Shown here one piece after another: positions 35,559 to 44,183 of a stretch of 44,959 nucleotides of DNA. Under the pieces are notes generated by a model. That model made no database searches. It was not told the origin of the DNA and saw nothing but the letters and a program-made list of their open reading frames with translations. The translations under genes and the position numbers were made by a program. This DNA is from an uncultured Saccharospirillaceae bacterium (GTDB taxonomy: Bacteria; Pseudomonadota; Gammaproteobacteria; Pseudomonadales; Natronospirillaceae), in NCBI GenBank assembly GCA_913063165.1, contig CAJXZL010000018.1, positions 1-44,959 of the forward strand. The letters are read 5' to 3'. Each line of letters opens with the position of its first letter. Within the stretch, counting starts at the first letter, position 1.

Positions 35559-37001
35559 ATTAAGACCCACGCGATGACATTGTTCCCGTACCCACTGGTC
35601 AATGTCATCGAGTAATGCCACCCGGTCTGGATGCGCCAATTTCAGCTCAGGCAAGGCATCCAATACCTGCTGCGCGGTGACCCCTGGCCCATAATCTGCT
35701 TCGCTCAACGCCCGCTGGCAATGCGCTTTCCAATGGCGCATTTCCCGCTCTGGAATCTCGTCTGGCCAATTGCGGCACCAATAACGGAACAGTAATTCGG
35801 GTAATCGCTCGTCTTGAAACGCCACACTTCCTATCGATTGCGAAAATGCGGGCTGTTTGCGCACGCCATCTAAAATTCGGCGATCACTGTCTTTTACAAA
35901 GCCATCATAGAGCGCACCATCAACATCGCCTGGAGCCATCGGCTCGCGCGCGTATACCGCTGATAATTTGGTCGCAATATCGGGCATCTGTACCAAGGCG
36001 TCATAGTGGGCTTGCATCTGAGCGATGTCATGACCAAAGCGCGCTGCCACATCGGGCGTGAGCATTTTCGCTGGCACAACCATCGGGCTTTTATTGATGT
36101 GAATAACCTTCAAACCGATGCGCGTAAGCCCTTGCGCTTCGAGATCGGCTTGGGTAGAAAACAGCCGTTTTTGTATGTCTTCGGCCGATAGGGTCGCGAG
36201 CGCTTCAGGTGACTGGCTCACATTAAAACAAATAATGGCATTGGGATTACCAGGCATCGGCATGATGGGGGATACCATGGCCATACAGCCCTGAGCGACT
36301 GGGAAGCGACCCGAAAAATGCAGGACAGGTTTACGACTTAGGGTATCGAGCTGTTTGGACACATTGGCTTTCAGCCGCAAAGAATAGGCATAGTCGTACA
36401 GCTCTGGCTGTCGGTTTTTGATCAGCTGCGCCAAGCCAATGGTGGCTTTGACATCACTGACGGCATCATGTGCCTTTTCGTGTCCGATACCATTAAGGGC
36501 AGTCAGCTGCTCCAATTTAAACCGGGTCACACCACCGTCATCGACGGGCCAATTCAGCGTCTCGGGTTTTAGCGCCCAGGTCATCCGCACCACGTCGAGC
36601 AAGTCCCAACGGCTGTTGCCGTGTTTCCACTCACGCTGATAGGGATCGAACAGGTTTCTATAAAATAGAAAACGGCTAAATTCGTCATCAAATCGAATGC
36701 TGTTATACCCCACTGTGCAGGTATTGGGCCGCGCCATCTCATCAAAAATTCGTTGTGCAAAGTCTGCTTCTGGCAAGCCATTTTTGAGCGCAAACAGTGG
36801 AGAAATACCCGTCACCAAGCAGGCGTGTGGATCTGCCAAGGTATCCCAAGCAGGCTGGCAAAATAAATCAATCGGATCACTGATGATATTGAGGGCCATA
36901 TCGGTTCGGATGGCAGCAAACTGCACCACGCGATCGCGGCGCGGATTGATACCCAACGTTTCATAATCGTACCAGAGGAGACTAGATTGGTTGTTGACCA
37001 T
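35547..37001 (-). CDS. sbcB: Exodeoxyribonuclease I (ExoI)
   Basis: A 484-residue single-strand-specific 3'-5' exonuclease of the DEDDh type, used in mismatch repair and recombination. The first motif DYETLG gives Asp and Glu near residues 12-14, the middle part has TVGYNSIRFDDEFSRF (typical ExoI), and the third has HEKAHDAVSDVKATIGLAQ with the catalytic His/Asp. A C-terminal helical domain follows. Length is normal. It overlaps the end of the convergent crotonase gene by 12 nt and stands alone on its strand. It does not belong to the neighbouring sulfur operon, whose terminator is at 37130-37160. Confidence 0.97.
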   Translation of the reverse strand: MVNNQSSLLWYDYETLGINPRRDRVVQFAAIRTDMALNIISDPIDLFCQPAWDTLADPHACLVTGISPLFALKNGLPEADFAQRIFDEMARPNTCTVGYNSIRFDDEFSRFLFYRNLFDPYQREWKHGNSRWDLLDVVRMTWALKPETLNWPVDDGGVTRFKLEQLTALNGIGHEKAHDAVSDVKATIGLAQLIKNRQPELYDYAYSLRLKANVSKQLDTLSRKPVLHFSGRFPVAQGCMAMVSPIMPMPGNPNAIICFNVSQSPEALATLSAEDIQKRLFSTQADLEAQGLTRIGLKVIHINKSPMVVPAKMLTPDVAARFGHDIAQMQAHYDALVQMPDIATKLSAVYAREPMAPGDVDGALYDGFVKDSDRRILDGVRKQPAFSQSIGSVAFQDERLPELLFRYWCRNWPDEIPEREMRHWKAHCQRALSEADYGPGVTAQQVLDALPELKLAHPDRVALLDDIDQWVREQCHRVGLNLTV

Positions 37002-37129
37002 AGCGCAGTACCCGATGTGGTTGGCTTGTTAGCATGAGCTATTCAGCCTACCAGAATTGGGCTGAGATCCAACCACTTTACGCGACCCCATTGCCGCCTT
37101 TAGGTACCTGATGACAGCCCAGCTGGCCA

Positions 37130-37160
37130 TAAAAAAACCGATAGAGGAGAGGCTATCGGT
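37130..37160 (-). terminator. Intrinsic terminator of the otr-nrfD sulfur operon
   Basis: On the minus strand ACCGATAG, an 8-nt loop and CTATCGGT form an 8-bp stem ending in a 7-nt T-tract, 29 nt after the stop codon of the NrfD-like gene. It ends a seven-gene operon. Confidence 0.92.
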
Positions 37161-37188
37161 AAAAACGTCGGTCGTTTTTAGTATGCGA

Positions 37189-38172
37189 TTAATAGACGGT
37201 CATTTGACCTGCATAGAGGATGAAATAACGCAGCGACACCACACCCAACAGGCTGCTACTGGTAAGCACGACAATAAAAGCGACGCTGTGCTGCCACTTG
37301 GCCGGCAGTATCGTTTGCAGCGCCAACGGCAACAACAACCCGACAAATACCACGCCCACCCAAAAAACCACTGCCCAGAAACCGGAGGTTATCGCCGCCA
37401 AAGCAGCCACTTCTGCTCGGCCGCCAGACAGGAAAAGCCAACCAAAGAAGATGCCTAATACCACCAATTCACCAAAAATAATCGGCTTTTCAAATGCATG
37501 GGCCCAATGTGCCGAGGGACTGTCACCCGATTCCTTGAAGCCAATAACACCAAGCAATAGCGTACCGGCAACACCTGACGATAGACCTGAGAAGAAAAAC
37601 AACAGCGGCAACCACGGATTGTTTAACAGGGGGTAGGTTTTCAATACCGATAATAAGAATCCGGTATAGGCACCTAACGCTGCCGCTAATAGCGCCAACA
37701 CCCATTCTATCGACAGCTCAAACCGTGATAGAAAGGACACACAGCGGTCTATCGGACGGGCTAACCAACGCAGGCGTCCTTGTAAACCCAGGTCGAGAAA
37801 CTGGTTGATGGGGTCTGCAAATACCAAGGCTAACCATACAAACAACACGGCCGTGTAGAGTTGAAACATCATCACGCCGACAGACATCACCGAGGTAACA
37901 TTGTAATAAATCATCAGCTTCCAGAAGGCCAATGGTTTGGTGAGGTGTAATATCAAGATTAACAAGCTCACCACAATGCCAATAGGCGCTATGACAGCAA
38001 CCGCCTTAATAAAGCCATTCTTCCATGCAGGCCCTTGAATCACCCGCCGTTTTAACAACAGGCCAATCAAGGTGGCACCCGCCGACAGCCCTAGTAAGAA
38101 CAGATACGCCGCGATGGGGCCATGCCATACCAAGGATTCAAAGTGAAATGCGCCATTGAGAATGTCGTTCAT
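37189..38172 (-). CDS. NrfD/PsrC-like membrane subunit, quinol-interacting
   Basis: A 327-residue inner-membrane protein with eight or nine predicted helices, of the NrfD/PsrC family. The N-terminal FHFESLVWHGPIAAYLFLLG with the following GLSAGATLIG segment is typical. Family members exchange electrons between the quinone pool and a partner ferredoxin-like subunit and do not themselves bind haem. It is translationally coupled to the NrfC-like gene (ATGA overlap) and ends the operon. In this setting it would oxidise quinol and feed the NrfC-like subunit, then the pentaheme cytochrome. I call it NrfD-like rather than nrfD because no nrfA is seen. Confidence 0.9.
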   Translation of the reverse strand: MNDILNGAFHFESLVWHGPIAAYLFLLGLSAGATLIGLLLKRRVIQGPAWKNGFIKAVAVIAPIGIVVSLLILILHLTKPLAFWKLMIYYNVTSVMSVGVMMFQLYTAVLFVWLALVFADPINQFLDLGLQGRLRWLARPIDRCVSFLSRFELSIEWVLALLAAALGAYTGFLLSVLKTYPLLNNPWLPLLFFFSGLSSGVAGTLLLGVIGFKESGDSPSAHWAHAFEKPIIFGELVVLGIFFGWLFLSGGRAEVAALAAITSGFWAVVFWVGVVFVGLLLPLALQTILPAKWQHSVAFIVVLTSSSLLGVVSLRYFILYAGQMTVY

Positions 38173-38831
38173 GAGCGATTTCCTCCAGTTGGAGCAGCAA
38201 TGCGGTAGAGGTGTGGATCGGTGCCCAATTCAACCTTTGTGCGGTAGGTTTTCGATGTGGCGATTACTTGGGACACCTCACTATCAGGATCGTTCAAGTC
38301 ACCAAAAATAAGGGCATTGGTCGGGCAGCTCTCAACACAGGCCGGTAACTTACCCTGTGCCAAATTGGTTTTTCGACAAAAATCACATTTATCAGCTGCT
38401 TGGGTAACCGGATCAATGTAACGCACCTGATAAGGACAGGCCGCGATGCAATATTGGCAACCCACACATTTATCAGGGTCAACGTCGACAATACCGGTAT
38501 CAGGATCTCTAAAGGAGGCGCCGCTTGGACAAACCGCAACACAGGGAGGCACATCGCAATGCTGACATGACTGTCTAAAAAACTGATACGTCACATCTGG
38601 ATAGGTACCGTTAGGCTCGCTGCGAATGATATTGAGTCGAGAAACACCCTCTGGCACGGCATTGACCTCGCGGCACGCATCCATACAGGCCGTGCATCCG
38701 ATACAGGCTTTTTCATCATGAACCATGGTATAGCGTTTTCCATCCACTTCCATGCTATGCACCACGGGAAAAGCGCCAGCAGTAGCAACACAGGTGCTGG
38801 CTATGAGGAAATCACGTCTGGTCACGCTCAT
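38169..38831 (-). CDS. NrfC-like 4x[4Fe-4S] ferredoxin subunit with Tat signal
   Basis: A 220-residue protein starting at the ATG at 38831 (GGAG 8 nt upstream), which gives the twin-arginine signal MSVTRRDFLIAS. Sixteen cysteines form four ferredoxin-type clusters: CIGCTACMDAC, CQHCDVPPCVAVC, CVGCQYCIAAC, and the last group CDFC...CVESC. This is the pattern of NrfC, PsrB and DmsB subunits, which conduct electrons at the periplasmic face between an NrfD membrane subunit and a cytochrome. It overlaps the pentaheme gene by 4 nt and NrfD by 4 nt. An upstream in-frame extension exists but does not have a proper start. Confidence 0.94.
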   Translation of the reverse strand: MSVTRRDFLIASTCVATAGAFPVVHSMEVDGKRYTMVHDEKACIGCTACMDACREVNAVPEGVSRLNIIRSEPNGTYPDVTYQFFRQSCQHCDVPPCVAVCPSGASFRDPDTGIVDVDPDKCVGCQYCIAACPYQVRYIDPVTQAADKCDFCRKTNLAQGKLPACVESCPTNALIFGDLNDPDSEVSQVIATSKTYRTKVELGTDPHLYRIAAPTGGNRS

Positions 38832-39400
38832 GGTCGCACTCCTTCGCCATTGCGGGTTTGTGCGCTGTGGCAATCTACGCACAGCTTAATAGTTGATGCA
38901 TTGCTGAGCCCGCGCACTGGATCATTTTTGGGATGTAACTGGTGACAGGTTGAACAGGCAAGTTCAAAGCCATGCGCATCGTGGGTCCAATGCAATGCCC
39001 CTAGCGTCTTACCCGAGTGACATTGCAAACAGGTCTGGTTCTGCGTGGCTATGGTCGAAACACCGAGAGACAAGGGTGTTAAGGTAAGGGGCTCTAGGAC
39101 AGCGGCGGCTGAATCGAAGCGCACCATATCAGCACCATCGGTTTCATGCTGGCCAAGGTCGGTCACCCAACCATGACAATCAGCACAGGTGGCAACCCGA
39201 TTGGTTGCGCCGAATAACGTACCGGAATGGACTCCCAAAACCGGTGTCTCTTCATGGCAACCAATACAATTCTCAGGGTCGATTGTTTGACCAGCAGCCG
39301 CTGCTTGGCTTGATACCCAAGACAGGGCCAGAACCGCCAGCGCGATGCGCAAAACGGTGGCCAAAAAGGCGATGGAACTGAAATATATGCGCTTGTTCAT
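38828..39400 (-). CDS. Pentaheme cytochrome c, NrfB-like
   Basis: A 190-residue secreted protein. After a hydrophobic signal peptide (ending SQAAAA) there are five haem motifs: CIGCH at residue 45, CADCH 72, CLQCH 124, CSTCH 149 and CVDCH 174. Haem number, length and location just upstream of NrfC/NrfD-like genes match NrfB, which carries electrons from the NrfCD module to a periplasmic reductase. GAGGG is about 7 nt before the ATG at 39400. With no NrfA pentaheme reductase in the operon, the natural acceptor here is the octaheme Otr-type protein encoded four genes upstream, an inference from gene order. Confidence 0.92.
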   Translation of the reverse strand: MNKRIYFSSIAFLATVLRIALAVLALSWVSSQAAAAGQTIDPENCIGCHEETPVLGVHSGTLFGATNRVATCADCHGWVTDLGQHETDGADMVRFDSAAAVLEPLTLTPLSLGVSTIATQNQTCLQCHSGKTLGALHWTHDAHGFELACSTCHQLHPKNDPVRGLSNASTIKLCVDCHSAQTRNGEGVRP

Positions 39401-39418
39401 TTGGTATCCCTCGCTGTA

Positions 39419-40642
39419 TTAGCCGCAACCGCCGGCAACAGGACCACGTTTCAGTTCGAGCTTGATTTTTGGATCAAACAACAAGGCGTAGGCTTCGGGA
39501 TGCGGCAAGGATGCGGCCCACCGGTCACCTAGTGCCATCGGCAGTAGCCAACCCATGCTGTCATCACCATCGGTCTGAGATTGCAGCATCAGGTCTTCGC
39601 CAAAACGGCCAAGCCATGCGTTAACGCCACCTTCGAGCAAGTAGACATTGACCACCCGTTCAGCCACCAAGAACTTCCATGCGGCGGTTGCCGCCAGCTC
39701 ATCATTACTCATCAGCACGACGACCGTATTGGGCGCTATCGACTGCAACTCTTTGGCAATCTGTCCCAATTGTTCCGATGCCACGTTGACCGCATCCACC
39801 AAATGAAACTGGTTAAAATCAGTTTCAGAGCGCATATCAATCAAAACAGTCTGCAAACTTTCATCCCAAATGGTATGTAACAATTCATCGGGTGTGATTT
39901 GCACCTGTCGGTCGGCCAATTTCTGGCCCATGGTTTCTGCAATGTTGTTCCATCGGTCGTCATGGTTGGGTTGACCGATCAACACCACCAACACCGCTGC
40001 GGCAATTAAGGCGCCCGCACTACCAAAACGCCATTTTGGTAATTCAGCCATTGGCTTGTTACCCACCACCTGTTCCAGGTATTCCGCCCCTAAGAACAAC
40101 GCAAGTGCACCAATCACTATTAACAAGACCACGGTACCTGTTGGTAAACCGAGCCATTCTGGTAAGGTAAATCGGCCCATGTAAGAGCTATTAAAGAACG
40201 GCTCGATGTAGCTGACAGTTTCGCCAAAGATGAAGATGCCGAACAGCACGCCACCGACGAAGAAGATGCCATCGATCTTGCCTGTGGCCAATGCGACCAG
40301 TGAAGTACCTGGGCAGAAGCCACCGATGATGAAGCCAACACCCATGATTAAGCCGCCAACAATGCCGGGCCATAGATAGGTAGGGTTCACCCACAAGAGG
40401 CTGTAATCTAGGATGCCCAAACCACTGGCTGCAAAGATGCCTACCATAGCGACAATGATGGCCGTAAACATGACCTTGAATACGGTCAAGTCTTTGAAAT
40501 AAAACTGCGCGGCCAGTTTGGTTGAGTTACCAAATCCTGAACTTTCGAGCGCGTAACCAAATGCAAATCCAATGATGGCATAGATAACGAATGCGCCAGT
40601 GCTACCCAACAAAGTGGTTAATGCGAGCGGGAAGGTTTCCAT
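39419..40642 (-). CDS. YeeE/YedE sulfur-transport half-protein fused to a Cys-less rhodanese domain with GGCG tail
   Basis: A 407-residue protein in three parts. Residues about 13-190 are a YeeE/YedE half-transporter with the conserved motif GFCPGTS (Cys 110), and a further helix lies at about 208-226. Residues about 250-355 form a rhodanese-like domain in which the catalytic loop reads VVVLMSNDELAATAAW: the Cys is replaced by Met 311, so sulfurtransferase activity is unlikely. The last residues are GPVAGGCG, putting Cys 406 as the penultimate residue, like the GGCGG arm of the sulfur carrier SoxY. Only two cysteines exist in the whole protein, 110 and 406. YeeE/YedE proteins (TsuA, PmpA/PmpB) carry thiosulfate or related sulfur species. 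It is encoded 9 bp after the partner half-protein. Confidence 0.88.
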   Translation of the reverse strand: METFPLALTTLLGSTGAFVIYAIIGFAFGYALESSGFGNSTKLAAQFYFKDLTVFKVMFTAIIVAMVGIFAASGLGILDYSLLWVNPTYLWPGIVGGLIMGVGFIIGGFCPGTSLVALATGKIDGIFFVGGVLFGIFIFGETVSYIEPFFNSSYMGRFTLPEWLGLPTGTVVLLIVIGALALFLGAEYLEQVVGNKPMAELPKWRFGSAGALIAAAVLVVLIGQPNHDDRWNNIAETMGQKLADRQVQITPDELLHTIWDESLQTVLIDMRSETDFNQFHLVDAVNVASEQLGQIAKELQSIAPNTVVVLMSNDELAATAAWKFLVAERVVNVYLLEGGVNAWLGRFGEDLMLQSQTDGDDSMGWLLPMALGDRWAASLPHPEAYALLFDPKIKLELKRGPVAGGCG

Positions 40643-40651
40643 GATGACCCC

Positions 40652-41200
40652 CTAGTTCCAAACACGACGGACGAAGTAAGCCAGTGCATAGGCACCTGCA
40701 AACACCGCTAACATAAACGCCCAGCTACCAACCGATAGCACAGCGCCCCCCGATAGTCCTTGTCCTGAAGTACAGCCCCGCGCCAAGCGCGCGCCATATC
40801 CCATAAACATGCCGCCGATAAAGGCCAACAACCAACGTTGGCGTTTAGTAATCTGGGGACCCTTGTTGGTTTCAAACTTAAGGCGACCATTGAAAAAGCC
40901 ACTCATAAATCCACCACCCAGGGCGCCAAACACCATCCACACCACCCAGCTATTGAGTGGGTTGCGGTCTCCGCCTGCCATACTTAGTAGATAGGGCACG
41001 CTGTCGACATGCTCGGGAGATATGGCGTCCTGCACCAATACCACCAAGCGATTCAAGCCACCGGAGGCGCCCAAGCCATTCCCTGTAATAAAAAACGCAG
41101 TGAACAACACAAGGCCAAGGAATAACCCACCCACATAGGGATTGAGATAGGGTTTGGTCGCACGTGTTTTCAATAATCCTGCACTTTGCATAGTCATCAT
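40652..41200 (-). CDS. YeeE/YedE sulfur-transport half-protein (PmpB-like)
   Basis: A 182-residue inner-membrane protein with about five helices and the motif RGCTSGQGLSGG near residues 141-152, whose single Cys 143 is the only cysteine in the protein. It is the second half of a split YeeE/YedE transporter and pairs with the fused half-protein that follows 9 bp later. Together they offer the conserved cysteines thought to relay thiosulfate in TsuA; in other bacteria the halves are called PmpA and PmpB. An ATG at 41200 with GAGGTAAAT upstream is used. The gene sits 2 bp after the heptaheme gene, in the middle of the operon. Confidence 0.9.
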   Translation of the reverse strand: MMTMQSAGLLKTRATKPYLNPYVGGLFLGLVLFTAFFITGNGLGASGGLNRLVVLVQDAISPEHVDSVPYLLSMAGGDRNPLNSWVVWMVFGALGGGFMSGFFNGRLKFETNKGPQITKRQRWLLAFIGGMFMGYGARLARGCTSGQGLSGGAVLSVGSWAFMLAVFAGAYALAYFVRRVWN

Positions 41201-41202
41201 AT

Positions 41203-42753
41203 TTACCTCTCGCTTCGCTTAAACCGACGCCAAACTACAAACAGCACGAACACGCCTACCAAACCTCCAATAGACAGCAGGATCGGTGTGTTATTACGCA
41301 GTTCGAGATCAACGCTGTCGGCGCTACTCACATGCAGTTGATTTTCGGAATCTAGAGACACCGCCATTTTGGGCACACTTGCCACATCTTGGCCGGTAGG
41401 CAAACGGTAATCCGCAGGCATAGGACCTAGCGACAGGCTCATTTGCATGCGGCCATTGAGTGTATGGCAGGCTTCGCATTCACTGAGAGCAAAGCTGTCT
41501 CGACTCACGCCATGGTTGATGGCAGTCGGTGTTATCACAGTCGCTATCTCAGCCTGTGCCACGCCCATTTCAGTAAAGGCTGCTGTCATGGCCCCAAATA
41601 CTGAGGCATTTGACTGCTGGCTATTCGCCCAAGCCAGGTCAACCATGGCTTCTGAAATTGTCTCGTTAGTAGCCGCATCGCGCCAAAAACGGTAGAGGGT
41701 CACGTTATAGGGCGCCCATTTTCCGTCGTTTGCCCGCTGTAGTAGCAAGGGCTCAAATCCTAGGGTGGCGTTATTGGCCTTTGATTTGCTGCGCCACTCA
41801 AGTACAGGCGCACCAGTTGCATCACGCACGGTGTCATCCACCAATTTTAATGCAGGACCATAGAGTTCAGTGATGTGGCAGGCCTGGCAGGACACTGTGG
41901 CGAAGTGGCGTTCAGTTTCTGGAAGCCAACTGTGGTTGTCCTCCGGTTCATGGCAACCCTTGCATGAGCCATCACCACCAGCGACGCCGATCATTAGGTT
42001 GTGATCAGGGCGCTCTAAGTAAGACGACAAATCAGACTGTCTTGGATCGTATTTTAGATGGCTGAGGTTTTCGCCGTGTGCGCCGCCATGAATTGGATTG
42101 TTGGCTGCGCGGTGACAATCAGTGCACTCTAATAACCGTTCAGCATGCACATCAAACGCGCGATCCTGTGTGGCTTTGCCCGCTATGTTCAAACCTGACA
42201 CAGACAGTTTTTGGCCTGAGTATATGGCGCCCTCTAGGCGAGTCAGCCGGCCAATGGTATCTGTAGCACCAATGGTCAAGGGCTCAGAACCGGCATAAAC
42301 AATGCCATGACACTGCCCGCAGGCTTCGCTATCGGAAGCTTTTATGCCTAGGGTTGCGGCATCCAATGTGCCTTCATTGGCAATCACTTCTGAGCGCCAT
42401 AACCACGCATCATTGTTTTTTCTGACAAAGCGACCTTGCTGCAAACCAGACACCATTGCCCAGCTAGGGGCATTGCTGTCGCGCACGGTAAAGTAGGCGT
42501 CTGCGTCATAGTTGTCGGTGTGGCAGAGCAAACAATTGGTCGCAATATGCTGCGGATGATCATGATTTTGTGTGATGAACTGACCATCATGACAGTCATT
42601 ACAGGTGACATCAGACGCCATGGGTAGCCCTGTGACGACAGCAGGTTGACCATTTCTGTCCAGTAATTGCACGTCTGGATGCATGTGGTTGGCTGCAATC
42701 ACATTCAAAGGCATCCAAAGACTGATCAATACTAATGCTCTAAAGATGCTCAT
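41203..42753 (-). CDS. Heptaheme cytochrome c with C-terminal membrane anchor
   Basis: A 516-residue secreted protein with a signal peptide (MSIFRALVLISLWMPLNVIA). Seven haem motifs follow: CNDCH at residue 51, CLLCH 74, CGQCH 145, CTDCH 210, CKGCH 264, CQACH 289 and CEACH 426. A hydrophobic helix at about residues 489-508 followed by RRFKRSER makes a C-terminal inner-membrane anchor with its haems in the periplasm. Histidines between motifs could supply second axial ligands. I do not recognise a named enzyme; it resembles multiheme proteins that precede sulfur and nitrogen reductases. It overlaps the octaheme gene by 4 nt, so the two are probably made in stoichiometric amounts. Electron relay or a second catalytic cytochrome are both possible. 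Confidence 0.9.
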   Translation of the reverse strand: MSIFRALVLISLWMPLNVIAANHMHPDVQLLDRNGQPAVVTGLPMASDVTCNDCHDGQFITQNHDHPQHIATNCLLCHTDNYDADAYFTVRDSNAPSWAMVSGLQQGRFVRKNNDAWLWRSEVIANEGTLDAATLGIKASDSEACGQCHGIVYAGSEPLTIGATDTIGRLTRLEGAIYSGQKLSVSGLNIAGKATQDRAFDVHAERLLECTDCHRAANNPIHGGAHGENLSHLKYDPRQSDLSSYLERPDHNLMIGVAGGDGSCKGCHEPEDNHSWLPETERHFATVSCQACHITELYGPALKLVDDTVRDATGAPVLEWRSKSKANNATLGFEPLLLQRANDGKWAPYNVTLYRFWRDAATNETISEAMVDLAWANSQQSNASVFGAMTAAFTEMGVAQAEIATVITPTAINHGVSRDSFALSECEACHTLNGRMQMSLSLGPMPADYRLPTGQDVASVPKMAVSLDSENQLHVSSADSVDLELRNNTPILLSIGGLVGVFVLFVVWRRFKRSER

Positions 42754-44183
42754 TGGTTGCCTCCTTTTTGCGAAAAGCGTCCGCCAGTCCGAGATGCATC
42801 ACCGGTATAGCCCAAGGCTTCCCAATCGAAACGGCCGTCGTCACCGTGACAATCAAGACACTGCAAGGCTTCTGTAGCAGGAGAGATCATGTGGCTTTGC
42901 TTCCAAAACATCTCAGTCAGGGCAAAATCAAACTCACCGCTATAGGGCAAACCTGTCACTTTTGAGCCATTTATAAGCGCCTGATCCCAATCGAATGTGG
43001 TCCAGAAGCCCACTTCTGTGGTGGTTTGTGGCTGCAACAAGTACCCATAGTTGGCATCAGCGATTTGATTGCCACGGTGAATTTTAAAGGGCCATATTTT
43101 TGCAGTGGGGTCGTTAATATCACCCAGTGGTTTGTTCAGCGGTGTAACACCACCCTGCACAGTAGGGTCGCCCAATAAATACCGCTCGTTATTGCCGTTG
43201 TACCAACGATACTCAGGCTTAAATCCTTGTTCGTAACGGAAAGAGCCTTTTTTCTTAGCAAATTCATGCAGTATTTCTTCTTTATCTAAACCGGCGTCAC
43301 CCCAATACCATTCCATCTTGGTGGCGTATTTCTTGGCGGATTCGGGTACATGGCAAGTCTGACAGGCCAATGTATCGATGTGTGCAGTAATGCGTTCGTC
43401 GTCGTGCAGTGCAGTGCTATGACAGTCTGTGCAAGCCACCGCGTTTTTGCTGTCGACACTCACTGAAATGGAGCGGCCCTTAATGTTGTGGTCGTCTGCA
43501 ACATGACAATCCACGCATTGAAAATCGAGGCCGCCCATGTGCACATCTAAACCGGCACTGGGATATAAAAGACTGGTGTCTAAATCACCATGTTTGACGG
43601 CGTTACCGCCACCGCCACTGAAATGGCAAGCACCGCAATTGGCCCGAGTTGGGCGACCCACGTTTTGTGCGACTGATGTTAGGTCGACACCGGCAATCGG
43701 CTCACCGCCCGCCCCTTTTTTATAGGTATCTGTGGTGTCGTGACACACCAAGCAATCAACACCTGATACGTCTTTAAAGTCGAACTTTTGGTCATTAAAT
43801 CCGTAGCCAGCGTGGCATTTAGAACAGGCTGCTTCGTTTGACTGGGTACCAATACAAAAGTTGTTCAACAGATTCCGTTTGCCAATACCTATGGGCTCTT
43901 CTCGGCCAGGCACCATGACCGGCTCGCTCAACCAGGTGTAATGCACGTTATGTAGCATTTGCTCGCCAGATTCTTCGTGACAGTCAAGACAAACAGCAGT
44001 GACTGCCCGACCTGATTCAAACTTGTCGGTAATCAAATCACTGTGGTCGACATGTGCGGGTGGGGTTTTTACAAAGTCCCAAGCAGATGGGACAGGCACC
44101 GGCGCGGTGAAATAGAAATAAGCGGCGGCGGACAAAACCATGAGGGGGATAACAACGAGTAACAGCCTTAATCCAGTTTTCAT
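42750..44183 (-). CDS. otr: Octaheme cytochrome c of the tetrathionate reductase (Otr) family
   Basis: A 477-residue protein from the ATG at 44183 (GAGG 8 nt upstream); an upstream ATG at 44234 lacks a ribosome-binding site. After a hydrophobic N-terminal segment there are eight CXXCH motifs starting at residues 65, 120, 144, 183, 223, 251, 274 and 442. The segment LLNNFCIGTQ...CSKCHAGYGFND and VDCLVCHDTTDTYKK is the hallmark of Otr-type proteins; the Shewanella enzyme uses a Lys as ligand of its active-site haem, and the TYKK at residues 153-156 supplies a candidate. The Shewanella protein reduces tetrathionate, nitrite and hydroxylamine in vitro. In this operon, thiosulfate/tetrathionate-type substrates are favoured by the YeeE/YedE genes. 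It leads the operon. Confidence 0.93.
   Translation of the reverse strand: MKTGLRLLLVVIPLMVLSAAAYFYFTAPVPVPSAWDFVKTPPAHVDHSDLITDKFESGRAVTAVCLDCHEESGEQMLHNVHYTWLSEPVMVPGREEPIGIGKRNLLNNFCIGTQSNEAACSKCHAGYGFNDQKFDFKDVSGVDCLVCHDTTDTYKKGAGGEPIAGVDLTSVAQNVGRPTRANCGACHFSGGGGNAVKHGDLDTSLLYPSAGLDVHMGGLDFQCVDCHVADDHNIKGRSISVSVDSKNAVACTDCHSTALHDDERITAHIDTLACQTCHVPESAKKYATKMEWYWGDAGLDKEEILHEFAKKKGSFRYEQGFKPEYRWYNGNNERYLLGDPTVQGGVTPLNKPLGDINDPTAKIWPFKIHRGNQIADANYGYLLQPQTTTEVGFWTTFDWDQALINGSKVTGLPYSGEFDFALTEMFWKQSHMISPATEALQCLDCHGDDGRFDWEALGYTGDASRTGGRFSQKGGNQ

Noticed and set aside
37189-39400. Formate-dependent nitrite reductase (nrfABCD) operon
   Set aside because: NrfB-, NrfC- and NrfD-like proteins are present, but no pentaheme NrfA with a CXXCK site is encoded; the reductase candidate is Otr-type octaheme.
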